Below are positions 22,480-32,897 of a stretch of 64,000 bases of DNA, piece by piece; the first letter of the stretch is position 1; every line of letters starts with the position of its first letter. The position numbers were made by a program, and so were the translations under genes. Source of the DNA: Astrothelium macrocarpum (taxonomy: Eukaryota > Ascomycota > Dothideomycetes > Trypetheliales > Trypetheliaceae). The DNA is taken from NCBI GenBank assembly GCA_021030915.1, contig JAGEMR010000029.1, positions 124,001-188,000 of the forward strand, written 5' to 3'. The notes under the pieces are model-generated. The model worked only from the letters and a program-made list of their open reading frames with translations. It ran no database searches and was not told the DNA's origin.

Positions 22480-23704
22480 TCACCATAGCAGAACCGGCTT
22501 GATTGTCTCTCCACTACCCATCTCATGGATCGCTTTCTCCCACTCATTCACATCGAAAGTCTTGATGATTTTATCGAGTGGAAACTTGCCCTCATGATAC
22601 CATTTGATGAGCTGAGGCACAAATTGCTGTGGAACCGCCCCACCTTCCACAGCACCAATAAACTGCTTTCCACTGACCATGAATAGAAACATGGGGAAAT
22701 CAACCTTGGCATCCAGTGGATTTGTACCAACCTGGATAATTTTCCCGTGGTTCCTTGTAAACTCAACGCCTTGCATGCCAAGTGCTGGCACTCCTGTCGT
22801 GTCCATTGTGACAGTTGCTCCCAAACCCTCTGTCAATTCCCTAACTCTATCCACAAGACTTGATCCACCGAGATCTGCTCCATTAATTACATCTGTTGCA
22901 CCCAATGTTCTTGCCAAGTCAAGTCTTTTCTGCACTTTATCAACTCCAATGATTTTTCTACATCCTTGCACTTTCGCAGCCATGACAGCGCTGAGACCCA
23001 CCCCTCCAAGCCCCATCACTACGACCGCATCCTTTGGACCTGCTTGCGCAACATTCACAACGGTGCCTGCTCCAGTCTGAACTCCACAGCCCAGCGGCGC
23101 GAACAGTGCCAATTCCTGTCTATTCTGGAACAAGCCTTTGGCATTGACTACAGAGCATTGCGAGGCGATGGTAAGGCTCGCGAAGCTGGACTGTCCAAAA
23201 AAGCTGCCCGAGATGGATGGCTCGCCAGACGACTCTGAAGACGAAGCCAGCTCGAAGATCTTGTTACCGATGAAGTTCAATTGGTTGAAAGAGGTACAGT
23301 AACTCGGGACTTGATCGGCGCAGGCATGGCAGTGTCCGCAGCTTGCAAAAGAGAGAAGAACGGGATCGCCTTCCTGCGCAACGGTCACTGCTGAGCCTAC
23401 CGCTTTGACGTAGCCCGAGCCTGTTTGCGTTGAAAATTTAGTGACCGAGTTGTCTACTATATTTCCAAAATCGTGTATTTATCTGCTTACCTTCGTGACC
23501 TTTCACACTAGGATACACGATAGAAGGTCCCTCTTTTTCCGAACCGAAATGCACATCCGTATGGCACACGCCAGACGCAATGATCTCGACCAGGAGTTCG
23601 TCTTCTTGGAGCTCCCGAAGCCTTACATCTTCCATACGCCACTGGCCTTCTTTAAGGGATCCATGTGATACGATAGCTCTCGCTGTCAGTTGTTTACTCG
23701 TCAT
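22480..23704 (-). CDS. zinc-dependent alcohol dehydrogenase (MDR family)
   Basis: Two exons, complement 23491-23704 and 22480-23420; 384 aa. The catalytic zinc site is intact: GVCHTDV near residue 47 and GHEGSG across the intron. The structural zinc loop keeps its four cysteines (CGHCHACADQVPSYC). The NAD(P) fold follows as GLGGVGLSAVMAAKVQG with VDKVQKRLDLAR downstream; an Asp at the end of the second strand favours NAD over NADP. Overall it resembles the aryl-alcohol/benzyl-alcohol-type class III-like dehydrogenases of filamentous fungi rather than fermentative Adh1. Substrate unknown. Upstream frame starts with a non-ATG codon; the ATG at 23704 is the start. 3' end is 508 bases from the RNR2 start. 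Confidence 0.88.
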
Positions 23705-24064
23705 GGTTTGCAATCAAATTCGCATTTCAAGTTTTGAAAGAATGGTAACAAGTGAGATTTAATCCTTCATAGCTAACTCCAGCAGATCATCTAAAAGCCA
23801 TAACGTCACAAAGACCTCGCCAGGCTTGGCTGTGCAGCGGCTGCAAAACCTCTAGATGGTGGGGTAATACGGATGGTGGGGTAGCATTCGCATTTTTTAA
23901 CACGAATTCTAAAGAACCACCTCGTGTAGGCCACGATCGATTTCTTTGACAATTCATTTCATAAGCCCAAGGCAGTTTGGTCTCTACTTCGGTCCCTCAT
24001 GGCTCTAACTAGGCACCTAATGATACACGTATAAGCTATATTCACCTGTTTCTTACCTCCAAGT
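23705..24064. other. intergenic: ADH promoter and RPC53 3' UTR
   Basis: 360 bases with a tandem-like GGTGGGGTA pair (near 23858 and 23875) but no ORF of note. Confidence 0.5.
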
Positions 24065-26150
24065 TTATCCTGATATAATCTCTTCCCAATCGGGAGTGAC
24101 GTTAAACTTGCCCCTGACCATCCCAAGCCCAAATGCTTCTTTCTCGGATGTGTCTCCTTCATCCACGCCTTTGATCACCAAGACTTCCTGCAAATATGTC
24201 AGGTCGCCTCCCATACTCAGCTCCATGCTCGTGCCTCCCCAATTAAGCGTGGTCCGTCCTGACTCATGAACACGAAGCTTTCCAGCAATCCCTGCTGAGA
24301 GGGCAGGCTGACGTGATTGTGGCCGTTCGTCTGACGCTTCTGTATCATCGATTTTGATGGGCCTCTTGTCCGTACGCGAGCCCCCGGCATCGTCGTCCTG
24401 TGGGCCTCGCTGGTCAGCTGATTGATGTTCTTGCTTTACCTGTAGATCAGATCGGACAAGGTCTGGAACAACGGGTGGAAGCTGGAAAACGTAGACTCGG
24501 CCATCGCGGATGTCAGAGGATGCGCCTTCGTCGAGCACTGGTCTTTGGCCGAGCTCCTCCATGAGCGTTCGAATGTCTCGTTGTTGTTTTTCCATCTCGC
24601 CATCTTCTTGCGCTGTATGAAAGTCCGATTTGGACCCTGCTGACTTATTTTTTGCTTCCTTCTTTTTCCTCTCTGGAGATGACGATGGGTTCTTGAGAGC
24701 TTGATCATTAGTTGCTTGAGGCGGTGCTGGGTCGATTTCCATAACGTCGTCAGATGGCTCTTGCTTGATGTTCTCATTCGTATCCTCTTCATCTGTATAT
24801 ACGCCTTGCCATCGTCGCTCATTTCGAATAAATTCGACATCTTTCCCCTTAGTATTCCTGCGGCGTCGAGAAAGCTCCTCTTCTGCAATGTCATTGGTCA
24901 TGTGCCCTTTCATCTGATCAGCAAGTCCATTGTCCGTGGGGCTAGGTTCTCTTTTTGCAGCAGTGCCATCAGCCAAGTGGTCTCTTCTCGGCAATCGAAC
25001 TGGATGGAGTGCCAGCTTCCGTTCGCTCTTGATGCTCTGTCTGGCGGTATCGGGTTCATCTTCATCGTCGCTGATCAAATCGATGCTTTCAATAAGGTTG
25101 ATATCCCTGCGGAGATCTCCGTTCTCCGTATCGTCGCTGGAAGAGATGTAACCTCCATCATTACCTTCCTCTTTGACACGAGGCAGTCCTAGCATAGAAA
25201 TATCTTTGTCACCTTCGTTCTTAGATTCGCCTTCTTTCTTGACTCGAGTAGCCTTGGCTTTTGTTTTGGGCCCTGGGGTGGATTTAGACTTTGACGTAGA
25301 TGCAAGGCCTTTGCTGGCAGGTCCTTCAGAAGGTCTTTGTCCGTCATCATCAATATTTATAGTTCGCTGTTCGCCATGAGACCTTTCATCAGCTGCCCAT
25401 CGATGTTGGCTACCAGCAATGCCACCACCTCTTTTTCTCTTTCGAAGGTCAGGCGAGACTGTTCCCGCAGAGAAAGGCCCACTGGCGCCAAGAATTACAC
25501 CTCCAGGTCCTCCTCTTCCCCTGCCTCGACCTCGCTGTCCGTCTCCCAAGCCTCGGCCTCTGCCTCTACCGCTTGTATTTCCAGAAACAGTGCTAGCAGC
25601 CTCGGAATCCGCTAGGTTTCTCAACCTCCGCCTCTCGTCTTCTGCAAGACTCAGAGCATCGCGTTCCTCTTTGCTTCGACGTGCTCCTAGACGCGGGCCT
25701 ATCCCTGGCTTCTTAGCCGTTCCGCGAGGTTGTGACTGAGATGTTGGGCAATCCGACGAAGAAACTTGCGCTGCTAAAGAAGGCAGTATCGTGTTAGCAC
25801 GACATCGAGCGAAATGGTTGTGACGACTAACCTGTATCTACATCCTGCTGTTGTAACTCCGACTCCAAAGCTGTCGCTAATTGACAAGCCTGTTCTTGGC
25901 TGGGTTCGTCGGCTGTGATAGCTGGTTGTTGAGGCTCTGCTGACGCTTCAAACGTGGGCTGAGAGATTGGATCGGCCTGAATATCAGTGGATCTGGACAC
26001 TCCAGCCACAGTCCAACCGTGGTCAGTTATTGCGTTGTCCTGCCGAACCACACCGGTGGTAAGCTCTTCATTTGAGCGACTTGGTGCAGAAGCTCTACCT
26101 GCTCGGCCTCTGTTTCTAACATTTGAGCGACCGCGTGGTTTTGGCGCCAT
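24065..26150 (-). CDS. RPC53: RNA polymerase III subunit Rpc4/Rpc53
   Basis: Forms the TFIIF-like Rpc53-Rpc37 heterodimer in termination and reinitiation. Two exons, complement 25832-26150 and 24065-25773; 675 aa. The acceptor is a tandem TTTAGCAG, so one alanine may be optional. Exon 1 and much of exon 2 are disordered: an Arg/Gly-rich tract (GRGRGRGLGDGQRGRGRGRG), acidic and Ser-rich blocks and several predicted SUMO-type KxE sites (VKKEGE, VKEEGN, IKQEPS, VKQEHQ). The conserved domain is C-terminal: QRPVLDEGASSDIRDGRVYVFQLPP, then SAGIAGKLRVHESGRTTLNWGG and LGMVRGKFNVTPDWEEII, the pattern of the Rpc53 C-terminal half. Longer than yeast Rpc53 (about 420 aa) owing to the disordered part. Confidence 0.9.
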
Positions 26151-26790
26151 GCTGCAAGGATGACAAATTGAACTCTCTTGCTCTAGAAGGTTGACATACT
26201 CTCACCGAGCTTGGATTGGAATATTTGAACTTTTAAATTTTGGGAACTGAATGCCCCACCACCCCTCCACAGGTCTAAATATTTTATGTAAGCTATTGAT
26301 CGTTTGCTCGTTCGATTACTAAATCTAAACGCTATAAAGAGCCATGTTCAAGCAAATTATAATCTATGGCGCACCTGCTAGGTACATTTGTTCCCATCTG
26401 TTAAGAGACGCTCTTATTGCGAAAGCCTTGACGCCAAGCAATCGTAATTGCACCCATCAAAAAGAACGCAACCACTCCAACACTGGATCGTCGGTGGATC
26501 CTCGATCCTCCAAAAGAAGAAGCTTTGGTGGAAATGAGAGCAGAAATAAGAGTATCGGCCATTTCAATCATAGCAAGCGAAACGTGATCTTCATAGCCAG
26601 AAAATAGCCCGATTCCTAACATCCAACGCCAATCTTCGCTGCTTCGATGTACCTTCGAAGTTAAAGAAACTTGCTTCAGTATGATTCGTGTCGTGATAAA
26701 CAACTAAAGGCACTTCACCCTAAAGAAATTCGTTCGACCCCAGAGACGCTACTATCAGGTTCATTTTATGAGATAGGAGGAATAGTAGGT
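26151..26790. other. intergenic: RPC53 promoter and ADF-H/PH gene 3' UTR
   Basis: 640 bases, A+T-rich. A minus-strand frame with an ATG at 26622 runs to 26401 (73 aa) and contains one hydrophobic stretch (VGVVAFFLMGAITIAW); I do not recognise it and do not call it a gene. Confidence 0.5.
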
Positions 26791-29700
26791 TCATTCATTC
26801 CAAGCTTTGTGTGCATCTTGGAGTACTGCAATTTCATTAGCAATAAGGATCAAAAGGAAAGAGAGTTTTGCATGCTTTACCTTGTAATACTTGAGCCTGC
26901 CCATGTTGGTCTCCGCAAGCGCATTGTAGTGTGCTACCATCCCGAAAATCTAAGATGACACTATGAGGAAGCTCTTGTCTGTCTTGATCGGGAGCAAAAG
27001 GTCTTTTGAACTCAGAAAGATGGTATGTTTTTGTTACAGCTCTCTGATGCTTCGTCCGGTGTTAGCCTATGCTTTTGAGAATGGCGGTAAAGAACCTACA
27101 TCATTGGCTTTGCTCAAGCTCAGCATTAAGTTTCCTTTTCCATCAATTTGTACCCATCTTCGTTTCCAGAGCAAAGTATCGGGAAACTGGACGTTCAAAT
27201 CACCCACTTCCACAGGCGCCCATACTACATGATTACCAAGCATTTGCTCTTCAACAAGGGGTTCAACGCCTTCCCGAAGGGGAGAACGGCCTTCTTCCTC
27301 TAACAATTCGCTTGCTGTTGGACTCATAATCGCTGCAAGGCTTCTGCGGCGATGGCTATTAGCAGAGGCCACTGAATTGCTCATGCGCTTAAATAGCCGA
27401 CTGGTTCGAGATTTCTTCTTTCCTGTATTTGCATCAACACTGCCGTCCTGTGGTCGGTCATCAGACGCAAGGCTGCTGTTGGATTGACTGCGAGCTGTCG
27501 AGGGTGGAGACTTGAAATCACCACTACGACGTCCATGACCAAAATTGCGCCAACTACTTTCAGAAGTACGCGGAGCCACGGTAGAGGTATCTTTACTTGA
27601 TGCTTCAGAGGAAACATGAGAAACCACATCACTGCGGTTTAATCTCTGCTTTTGAGGGGAAGATGGAGGTCGCATTGAGCTCGACGGGCGAGAAATCGAG
27701 CTTGAGACAGGGTCTCCAGCCCTTTCGTGGTTGATGATGAGAGGGCTTTGGTGTAACCCAGCTATGCCGTTTTGTGATTGCCCGGGTAGTTCCGAACCCT
27801 GTGTTGGTGGATCTCGAACAATACGAGCGGTCACCGATATTGATTCAGAGCGACCTTGCCTTTGGTGGACTTCATACGCGCCTTGGGTCTTCTCGGGAGA
27901 CTTTGAGCGATTCCTGCTACTCTTACTTGCTCCTCGTTGAATTTTAGGGGAACTGACAATACTGGCTCGGGATTGATTCCGAAGCGAAGGTTTCCTGAGC
28001 GTAAGAAAGGATGAACTGCTATCAGTATTGCTAGCAGAATAAGCATTCACTGGCGGAGTAGTGCGATAACTCTGCTCTGTAAGAGCTTGAATGCGCTTTG
28101 AAATACCAGACGACACTGTTCTCTGCCTCGAAACATTAGCTGCTTCTTGTGACTTTGAAATTGGAGACACGGAAAGATGAAGACCAGGAGAAGCCAATGG
28201 TGAGTTGAGACTGGGGCTATGATCCTTCTGTCTCTCTGTCCTATCTGAGCCAACATACGAGCCAGGCCTTGTGGTCCCAGAATTACCAGAGGTTGAGCTC
28301 GGACCTCGCGAGAAGATGGGTGTTGCTGGAGATTTTGATACAGAAAGAGATCTGGCCTCTTCGACCTTTGCGCTTTGTAGTTCGTCCATAAAAGAATCGT
28401 CCGAAAGATAGTCCCCTTCCGAATTCTCAGCACTAATATGGATCTGAATTGGATCTACAATCCCCAGACGTTTTTGCCTAAGATTAATATTGGCGGCGTC
28501 TCTTTCACCGCTCTCATGAGAAAGTGTTTGCCCTTCGGTTTCTGTGTGATTATCTTGTGATGCCGGCTCGTTTTGACTGCTGCTCTCGTGCGTTTCCTCT
28601 TGCAAAATAGAGTTTGAATTGGCTGATATGTTTTGGGCCACGTCTGACCTGACATGCTCGGTTGTGGGAAGGCTGTTACGTTGTGTGGAAGGCTGTTCTG
28701 TAGAATTTTTGGCCGAATCTACGTCCTCGTGATGGGAATCATGTGGAGTAGCTTCTGTTACGTCGCTGACTGAATTAAGCTGCAAAGCCTTGTTTCTATC
28801 ATCGTCAGACTGGGATTGAGAGACTACGGCAGTCGTATCCTCGGGTTGCAGCTTCTCTCTGTACTGAATGCCAAGGCCCGAGTCCACTTTTGCCACAGCA
28901 CCTGATATTCTCAAGTCCTCCTTGCTCTTTCTCTTTTCTACAGACACCGCCTCTGTAGTTGAAGCTGCTTCATTCTGGTCCTTTTCTGCTATTTGCTTTT
29001 CAGAATGGTTTGTTTTGGCAGCAGCCAGTTGTTTCTTTCTTAATTCCAAAGCTTTCATCAATCTTTTCTTCTCCGGAGTCATGGACGAGGGTAAGGACTT
29101 GGTGCTTCCACGACTTGTAGGTCGAGGGCTTGGGATCGCCATATCAGGAACGTCAGGAATCGGCGGTGGCGGCGGCACAACAACAGTCGCGCTCGTGGAT
29201 TCCTCTATGCTAGATTTTGGCCGACTGGACTCTTGAGCTGTTTTTGATTGCTTTGCCTTCTTAGGAAACATCTTGAGCCCAGCAGGCAAGGTCGAAATGG
29301 ATTTGTGGCTTGATGCACTGTTTGAACCTGAAGTGTTGGGACGTCTTTTGGCGTCTAATGAGGGCCGTGGGCCCAGCCTAATCTTTGGCTTGATATCGTT
29401 GGGATTCGGGAAAAACAGGTCCGACGAGCTGAATCGTGCGCTCTGCGACGAAAAACGCGGCTGGTCTTCTTCGTGATTGACGAAATCGTGTTTCGTAGTA
29501 GGATAATGCGGTGGCGACTGAGCAGCTGTATCGCTGTCAGGTTTGGGAATATCGGGTCGACTCAGCTCTTCTTCTGAGACGACAACCTCGGACCCAATTG
29601 TATCTGATTTGAAAGGCACCAAAGTCTTTTCATCCGAAACGGTAATGATAGGAGCGTCAAAATGTTTCGGCGATTCTGGCTCGTTCATCGACTCAACCGT

Positions 29701-30309
29701 TGGACCCTCAGAGACCGTTTCCATTGAAGGACTCTCAACCTTTTTTGCTTGAAGCTGTCCATCCTCACCATCCTCAGATATTTCGTGGAGCCTGCTCGAA
29801 GAGTTGGACGGCGAGGCGGTATGCAGAGGAAAAGCTAGAGCAAGGGCGCCATCGTTCAAGCCATCTGGATTATTAGAATTAAGAATTGTGTCGAAGGGGG
29901 AAAATTTTTCGATTACGGCCTGGAAATGCACTGTAACTCGAGCTATGCAAGCATTTTAGCAGTGGTCAAGGAATTGACCGGACTTAGGTACCTTGCAGCA
30001 GACGCGACGTTCCCTCTGGAATGTACTTGAGCAGCACTTTGCGTCGGCGATAGAGAAGGAAGCCGTAAAGAGGTGATGTCTCGGGGTATTGGGCGGTAGC
30101 ACCTCTTAATTCTGCCACTCCTCCATGCCCTCTGGCATACAATTCTACTTCATCCCGTGAAGCATATTTCAGCAAGAGCCTGTATCAAGTTAGCGGCGCC
30201 CAAAGTACTCGGCTGTGCGGATTGGAGGCACAAACCATCCTCCTGCTTCGCTAAGAGCGGACTGATGGGCCGCGGTGATCTGTGGGCTATCCAGGCCATT
30301 GAGCGACAT
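26791..30309 (-). CDS. ADF-H plus PH domain protein with long disordered middle
   Basis: Five exons, complement 30236-30309, 29992-30179, 27100-29942, 26881-27043 and 26791-26825; introns 49-56 nt; 1100 aa. The N-terminal 110 residues (MSLNGLDSPQITAAHQSAL, then SPLYGFLLYRRRKVLLKYIP, EGTSRLLQARVTVHFQAVIE) have the pattern of an ADF-homology fold. Residues about 130-960 are Ser/Pro/Lys-rich and look disordered, with a poly-Pro piece (PPPPPIPDVPDM) that could bind profilin or SH3 domains. The C-terminal 135 residues read as a PH domain split by two introns: HVVWAPVEVGDLNVQFPDTL, LWKRRWVQIDGKGNLML, YHLSEFKRPFAPDQDRQELP, SVILDFRDGSTLQCAC, VLQDAHKAWNE. Inference: a cortical protein coupling membrane lipid to actin. 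Conserved in filamentous ascomycetes by my recall; function not established. Confidence 0.83.
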
Positions 30310-31258
30310 TGCGCAAAATGCGCTTGACGAGTGAGACTGCCAGTGCTGCTGCGAGGTGGGCAAAGAAGGACTATCAGGATTCAGAGGTTCATCGGGACGA
30401 CAAGGTCAAAGTGTCGTGGCTCGACAAGCGGCAACGAGGCACACAGGGGTTTCTACATCCCAGTGATGATCACTTACCGCAGAGCCCAAGCACGAACCCC
30501 TGCAGAGTATTCCGTACCGTGCGTACCTACAGTAGCTACAGTAGTACGGACGGAAGATTTGGCCTCGTGGATCCGGGAAGAATAGTTTCAGAAATGAGAT
30601 GGGATGTTGGTGCTTCACGATACAGTAATTTAGCAGATACAGCCGTTATCTTGCTCGGCGCCACAGCCTTGTCCCGCTGCTTCGCTTGACAAATGTGGGA
30701 GAGAAAGATCTGTCACTGTCTTGTCCATGGATCTGGTACAGACCTAGCCATGCGCGTATTCCATGGTTACCTGCAGACCCCAGGTTTCATCATGCTATCC
30801 GTCGGCACGAATTCAGCGGATTCGCTACCAGAACTTCATCACCAATGCACCTCTGCTTCTTGCCGCACTCCCCCTGTAGACAATTACGGCTCGATGGGGA
30901 CCCGCTATGGCGAGCGTGGCAATCTGTGGTATTCTTGGCAACAATGGGCATCACAGAGCCTCTAATTGGCCGATTGGGAGATGCCCAAGGGAAATCATCA
31001 TACCACTTCTCTAAATCCGGGGTAGCATGAAATCGGGGTCGATGTACTAAGCTTCGTTTTGGCCTAGTCTAACTTTGCTTTTATCCGTCTAAAAACAATT
31101 TGACATGTGCTCTAGACGAGCTGCATATCTGCAACACCTCATTCAACTCTTGACGATACTGTGCAACCCTAACGAGAGCGCGATTTCTAGGTTTGCCTTC
31201 GAATCGTCTTATCTTCAGTCTCAATTATCTTACAGATATTTGAGAAAGCCTGGCAGCC
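30310..31258. promoter_or_regulatory. divergent intergenic region ADF-H/PH and OHCU genes
   Basis: 950 bases between two start codons. Short frames on both strands, none family-like. Contains a CTACAGTAGCTACAGTAGTAC pair near 30527-30547. Confidence 0.45.
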
Positions 31259-31910
31259 ATGGCAATCCAGCCGTTACCATCCATATCCACAATACCAACG
31301 CTTTCCACGACAGAGCGAGCTGCCATTCTTGATACATTGTTTGAACCCTGCATACCACTTCACACCCTTTCTGTCGAACTCCTTCGCATGCGAGCCTTTA
31401 CTGATTATGACGGTCTTATTGTCAACATCGGCGTGCAATTGACAGATCTTTTAGAATCCCCTTCTGCAAGTGACAAGCAGTGGCTTGACGACATCCTATG
31501 TGCCCACCCTCGTCTTGGGGCACAAAAGGTGGAGAGCGCGCAAAGCCAGTCTGAGCAGGCTCAGTTACAAAGCCAAGGACCAGAAGCAGTCCAACTAAAT
31601 GCACTGAACGAAGAATACGAGAAAATGTTTCCTGGCTTGCGCTATGTGTAAGCGCTCTTCATTATCCTTTGCGAAATTTTTGTAGAGCTAATTCGAAAGC
31701 AGCACCTTCGTGAATGGCCGAAGCAGAGAGTTGATTATGGAGGATATGCGTCAGAGAATTCGCAGTGGCACTGTCCGATCTGAACGAACAGCAGCAGTCA
31801 AGGTTCGTCTCTCTGCATCTACTTTTTCTCCACTTACACCTATTGCGTAGGCTATGTGTGATATTGCAGCGGATCGTGCACGAAAACTCTCGCAATCGAA
31901 TTCGACTTGA
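31259..31910 (+). CDS. OHCU decarboxylase-domain protein (urate catabolism)
   Basis: OHCU decarboxylase converts 2-oxo-4-hydroxy-4-carboxy-5-ureidoimidazoline, made from urate, to (S)-allantoin. Exons 31259-31647, 31703-31802 and 31851-31910; 182 aa, typical for the single-domain family. Recognisable blocks are LFEPCIPLHTL, the active-site AHPRLGA (catalytic His), NEEYEKMFPGLRYVTFVNGR and the C-terminal helix RERIRRG-like MEDMRQRIRSG followed by AVKAMCDIAADRARKL. Splicing phases agree at both junctions. The residues SAQSQSEQAQLQSQGPE after the active site form a Gln-rich loop. It may also be one of the fungal relatives with unproven activity. Localisation signals are not evident. Confidence 0.87.
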
Positions 31911-32105
31911 ATACACAGTAGCGTCGACAAGCCTACGTATCCTTGAACGATATTTTCAAGACGGCTGAATGCCTGACATCAACCGTAGCCAGAGAAGCTC
32001 ACACCCAACTCTTGGGTAATGAATTTTCAAATTGATTCACAAAGGACAAACCACTGAGATGTGTGTGTATCGGGCCAAAGCAGGTTCTGCAAAAGGAGAT
32101 CTTTT

Positions 32106-32897
32106 TCAAAGCTCTGTGAACGACATTTGCCCTCGTCTTTCCTTCTCTTTCAAGACCTCGCGAAAGAGCTCGGGCGGACTTGGTGGCCGGCCGGTAGCGC
32201 TGACAGCTTCATCTGTCATTTGTTCCCCTTGCTGAAGCTGCAGCAGCGACATCTCAAACGGCACTCGTGTAAAGACTGAATGTAGCAAGTCTTCTTCAGC
32301 CGCTATGCTCGAATCGCGCTCGACAGGATCAAGCACGTTGAAGTCACTGTATATCTCGTCCTTATTCTCACTATCAGATTCAACATTTTCTGGCTCAGTG
32401 GACAGCTCTTCTTCATCTATCGCTGCATAATTCGATATCCCTAAGGGTGATGGTGGAACCAAAATGCTCTCTCTTAACTCTGCACCAGAAGACTGACTCT
32501 GATCAGAGGTCGGCATCATCCCTGCTGGGGAACCATTCGCTCCAAATGCATACTTCTCATCAGCAAATCGCTTCCTGATCCTGTTCACACCTGCAATCCG
32601 TCGCAAGCTTCCCTCCCGAATCTTTGTGACGAAGCTTTTCTGTTTCGCCCATACCGCAATTTTCGACTCGCCGCGACCAACGATATAAGTTGAAGGTGCT
32701 GCATAGGGTGTACTCAACCTCGAGGTGAAGAGCTGCAAATGGAGACGCTGTTTTTTGCTCTGAAACATCGAGGTGCCAGCACCATCGACGTCACTGGGCG
32801 ACCGGGCACGCTTCATTTCGAGACTAGCAAGACGTACAGGCAGGCTCGTAGCTGACTGGATGGACCCAGCATTTAGCTGAATAGTGGCGGTAGTCAT
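32106..32897 (-). CDS. conserved ascomycete protein of unknown function
   Basis: Single exon, 263 aa from the ATG at 32897; a second in-frame ATG at 32816 (MKRARSPSDVDG, 236 aa) is an equally plausible start. The best-conserved-looking part is LHLQLFTSRLSTPYAAPSTY, IVGRGESKIAVWAKQKS and RIAGVNRIRKRFA, a basic segment I recall from uncharacterised proteins across Pezizomycotina. The C-terminal half is acidic (YAAIDEEELSTEPENVESDS) and ends in a Lys/Arg/Glu-rich helix (PPELFREVLKEKERRGQ). No enzymatic motif, signal peptide or membrane span. A nuclear location is possible given the basic N-terminus, but I do not assign a function. Confidence 0.75.
   Translation of the reverse strand: MTTATIQLNAGSIQSATSLPVRLASLEMKRARSPSDVDGAGTSMFQSKKQRLHLQLFTSRLSTPYAAPSTYIVGRGESKIAVWAKQKSFVTKIREGSLRRIAGVNRIRKRFADEKYAFGANGSPAGMMPTSDQSQSSGAELRESILVPPSPLGISNYAAIDEEELSTEPENVESDSENKDEIYSDFNVLDPVERDSSIAAEEDLLHSVFTRVPFEMSLLQLQQGEQMTDEAVSATGRPPSPPELFREVLKEKERRGQMSFTEL

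Noticed and set aside
24701..25739. Plus-strand frames antisense to RPC53
   Set aside because: No family match; they mirror the charged disordered regions of Rpc53.
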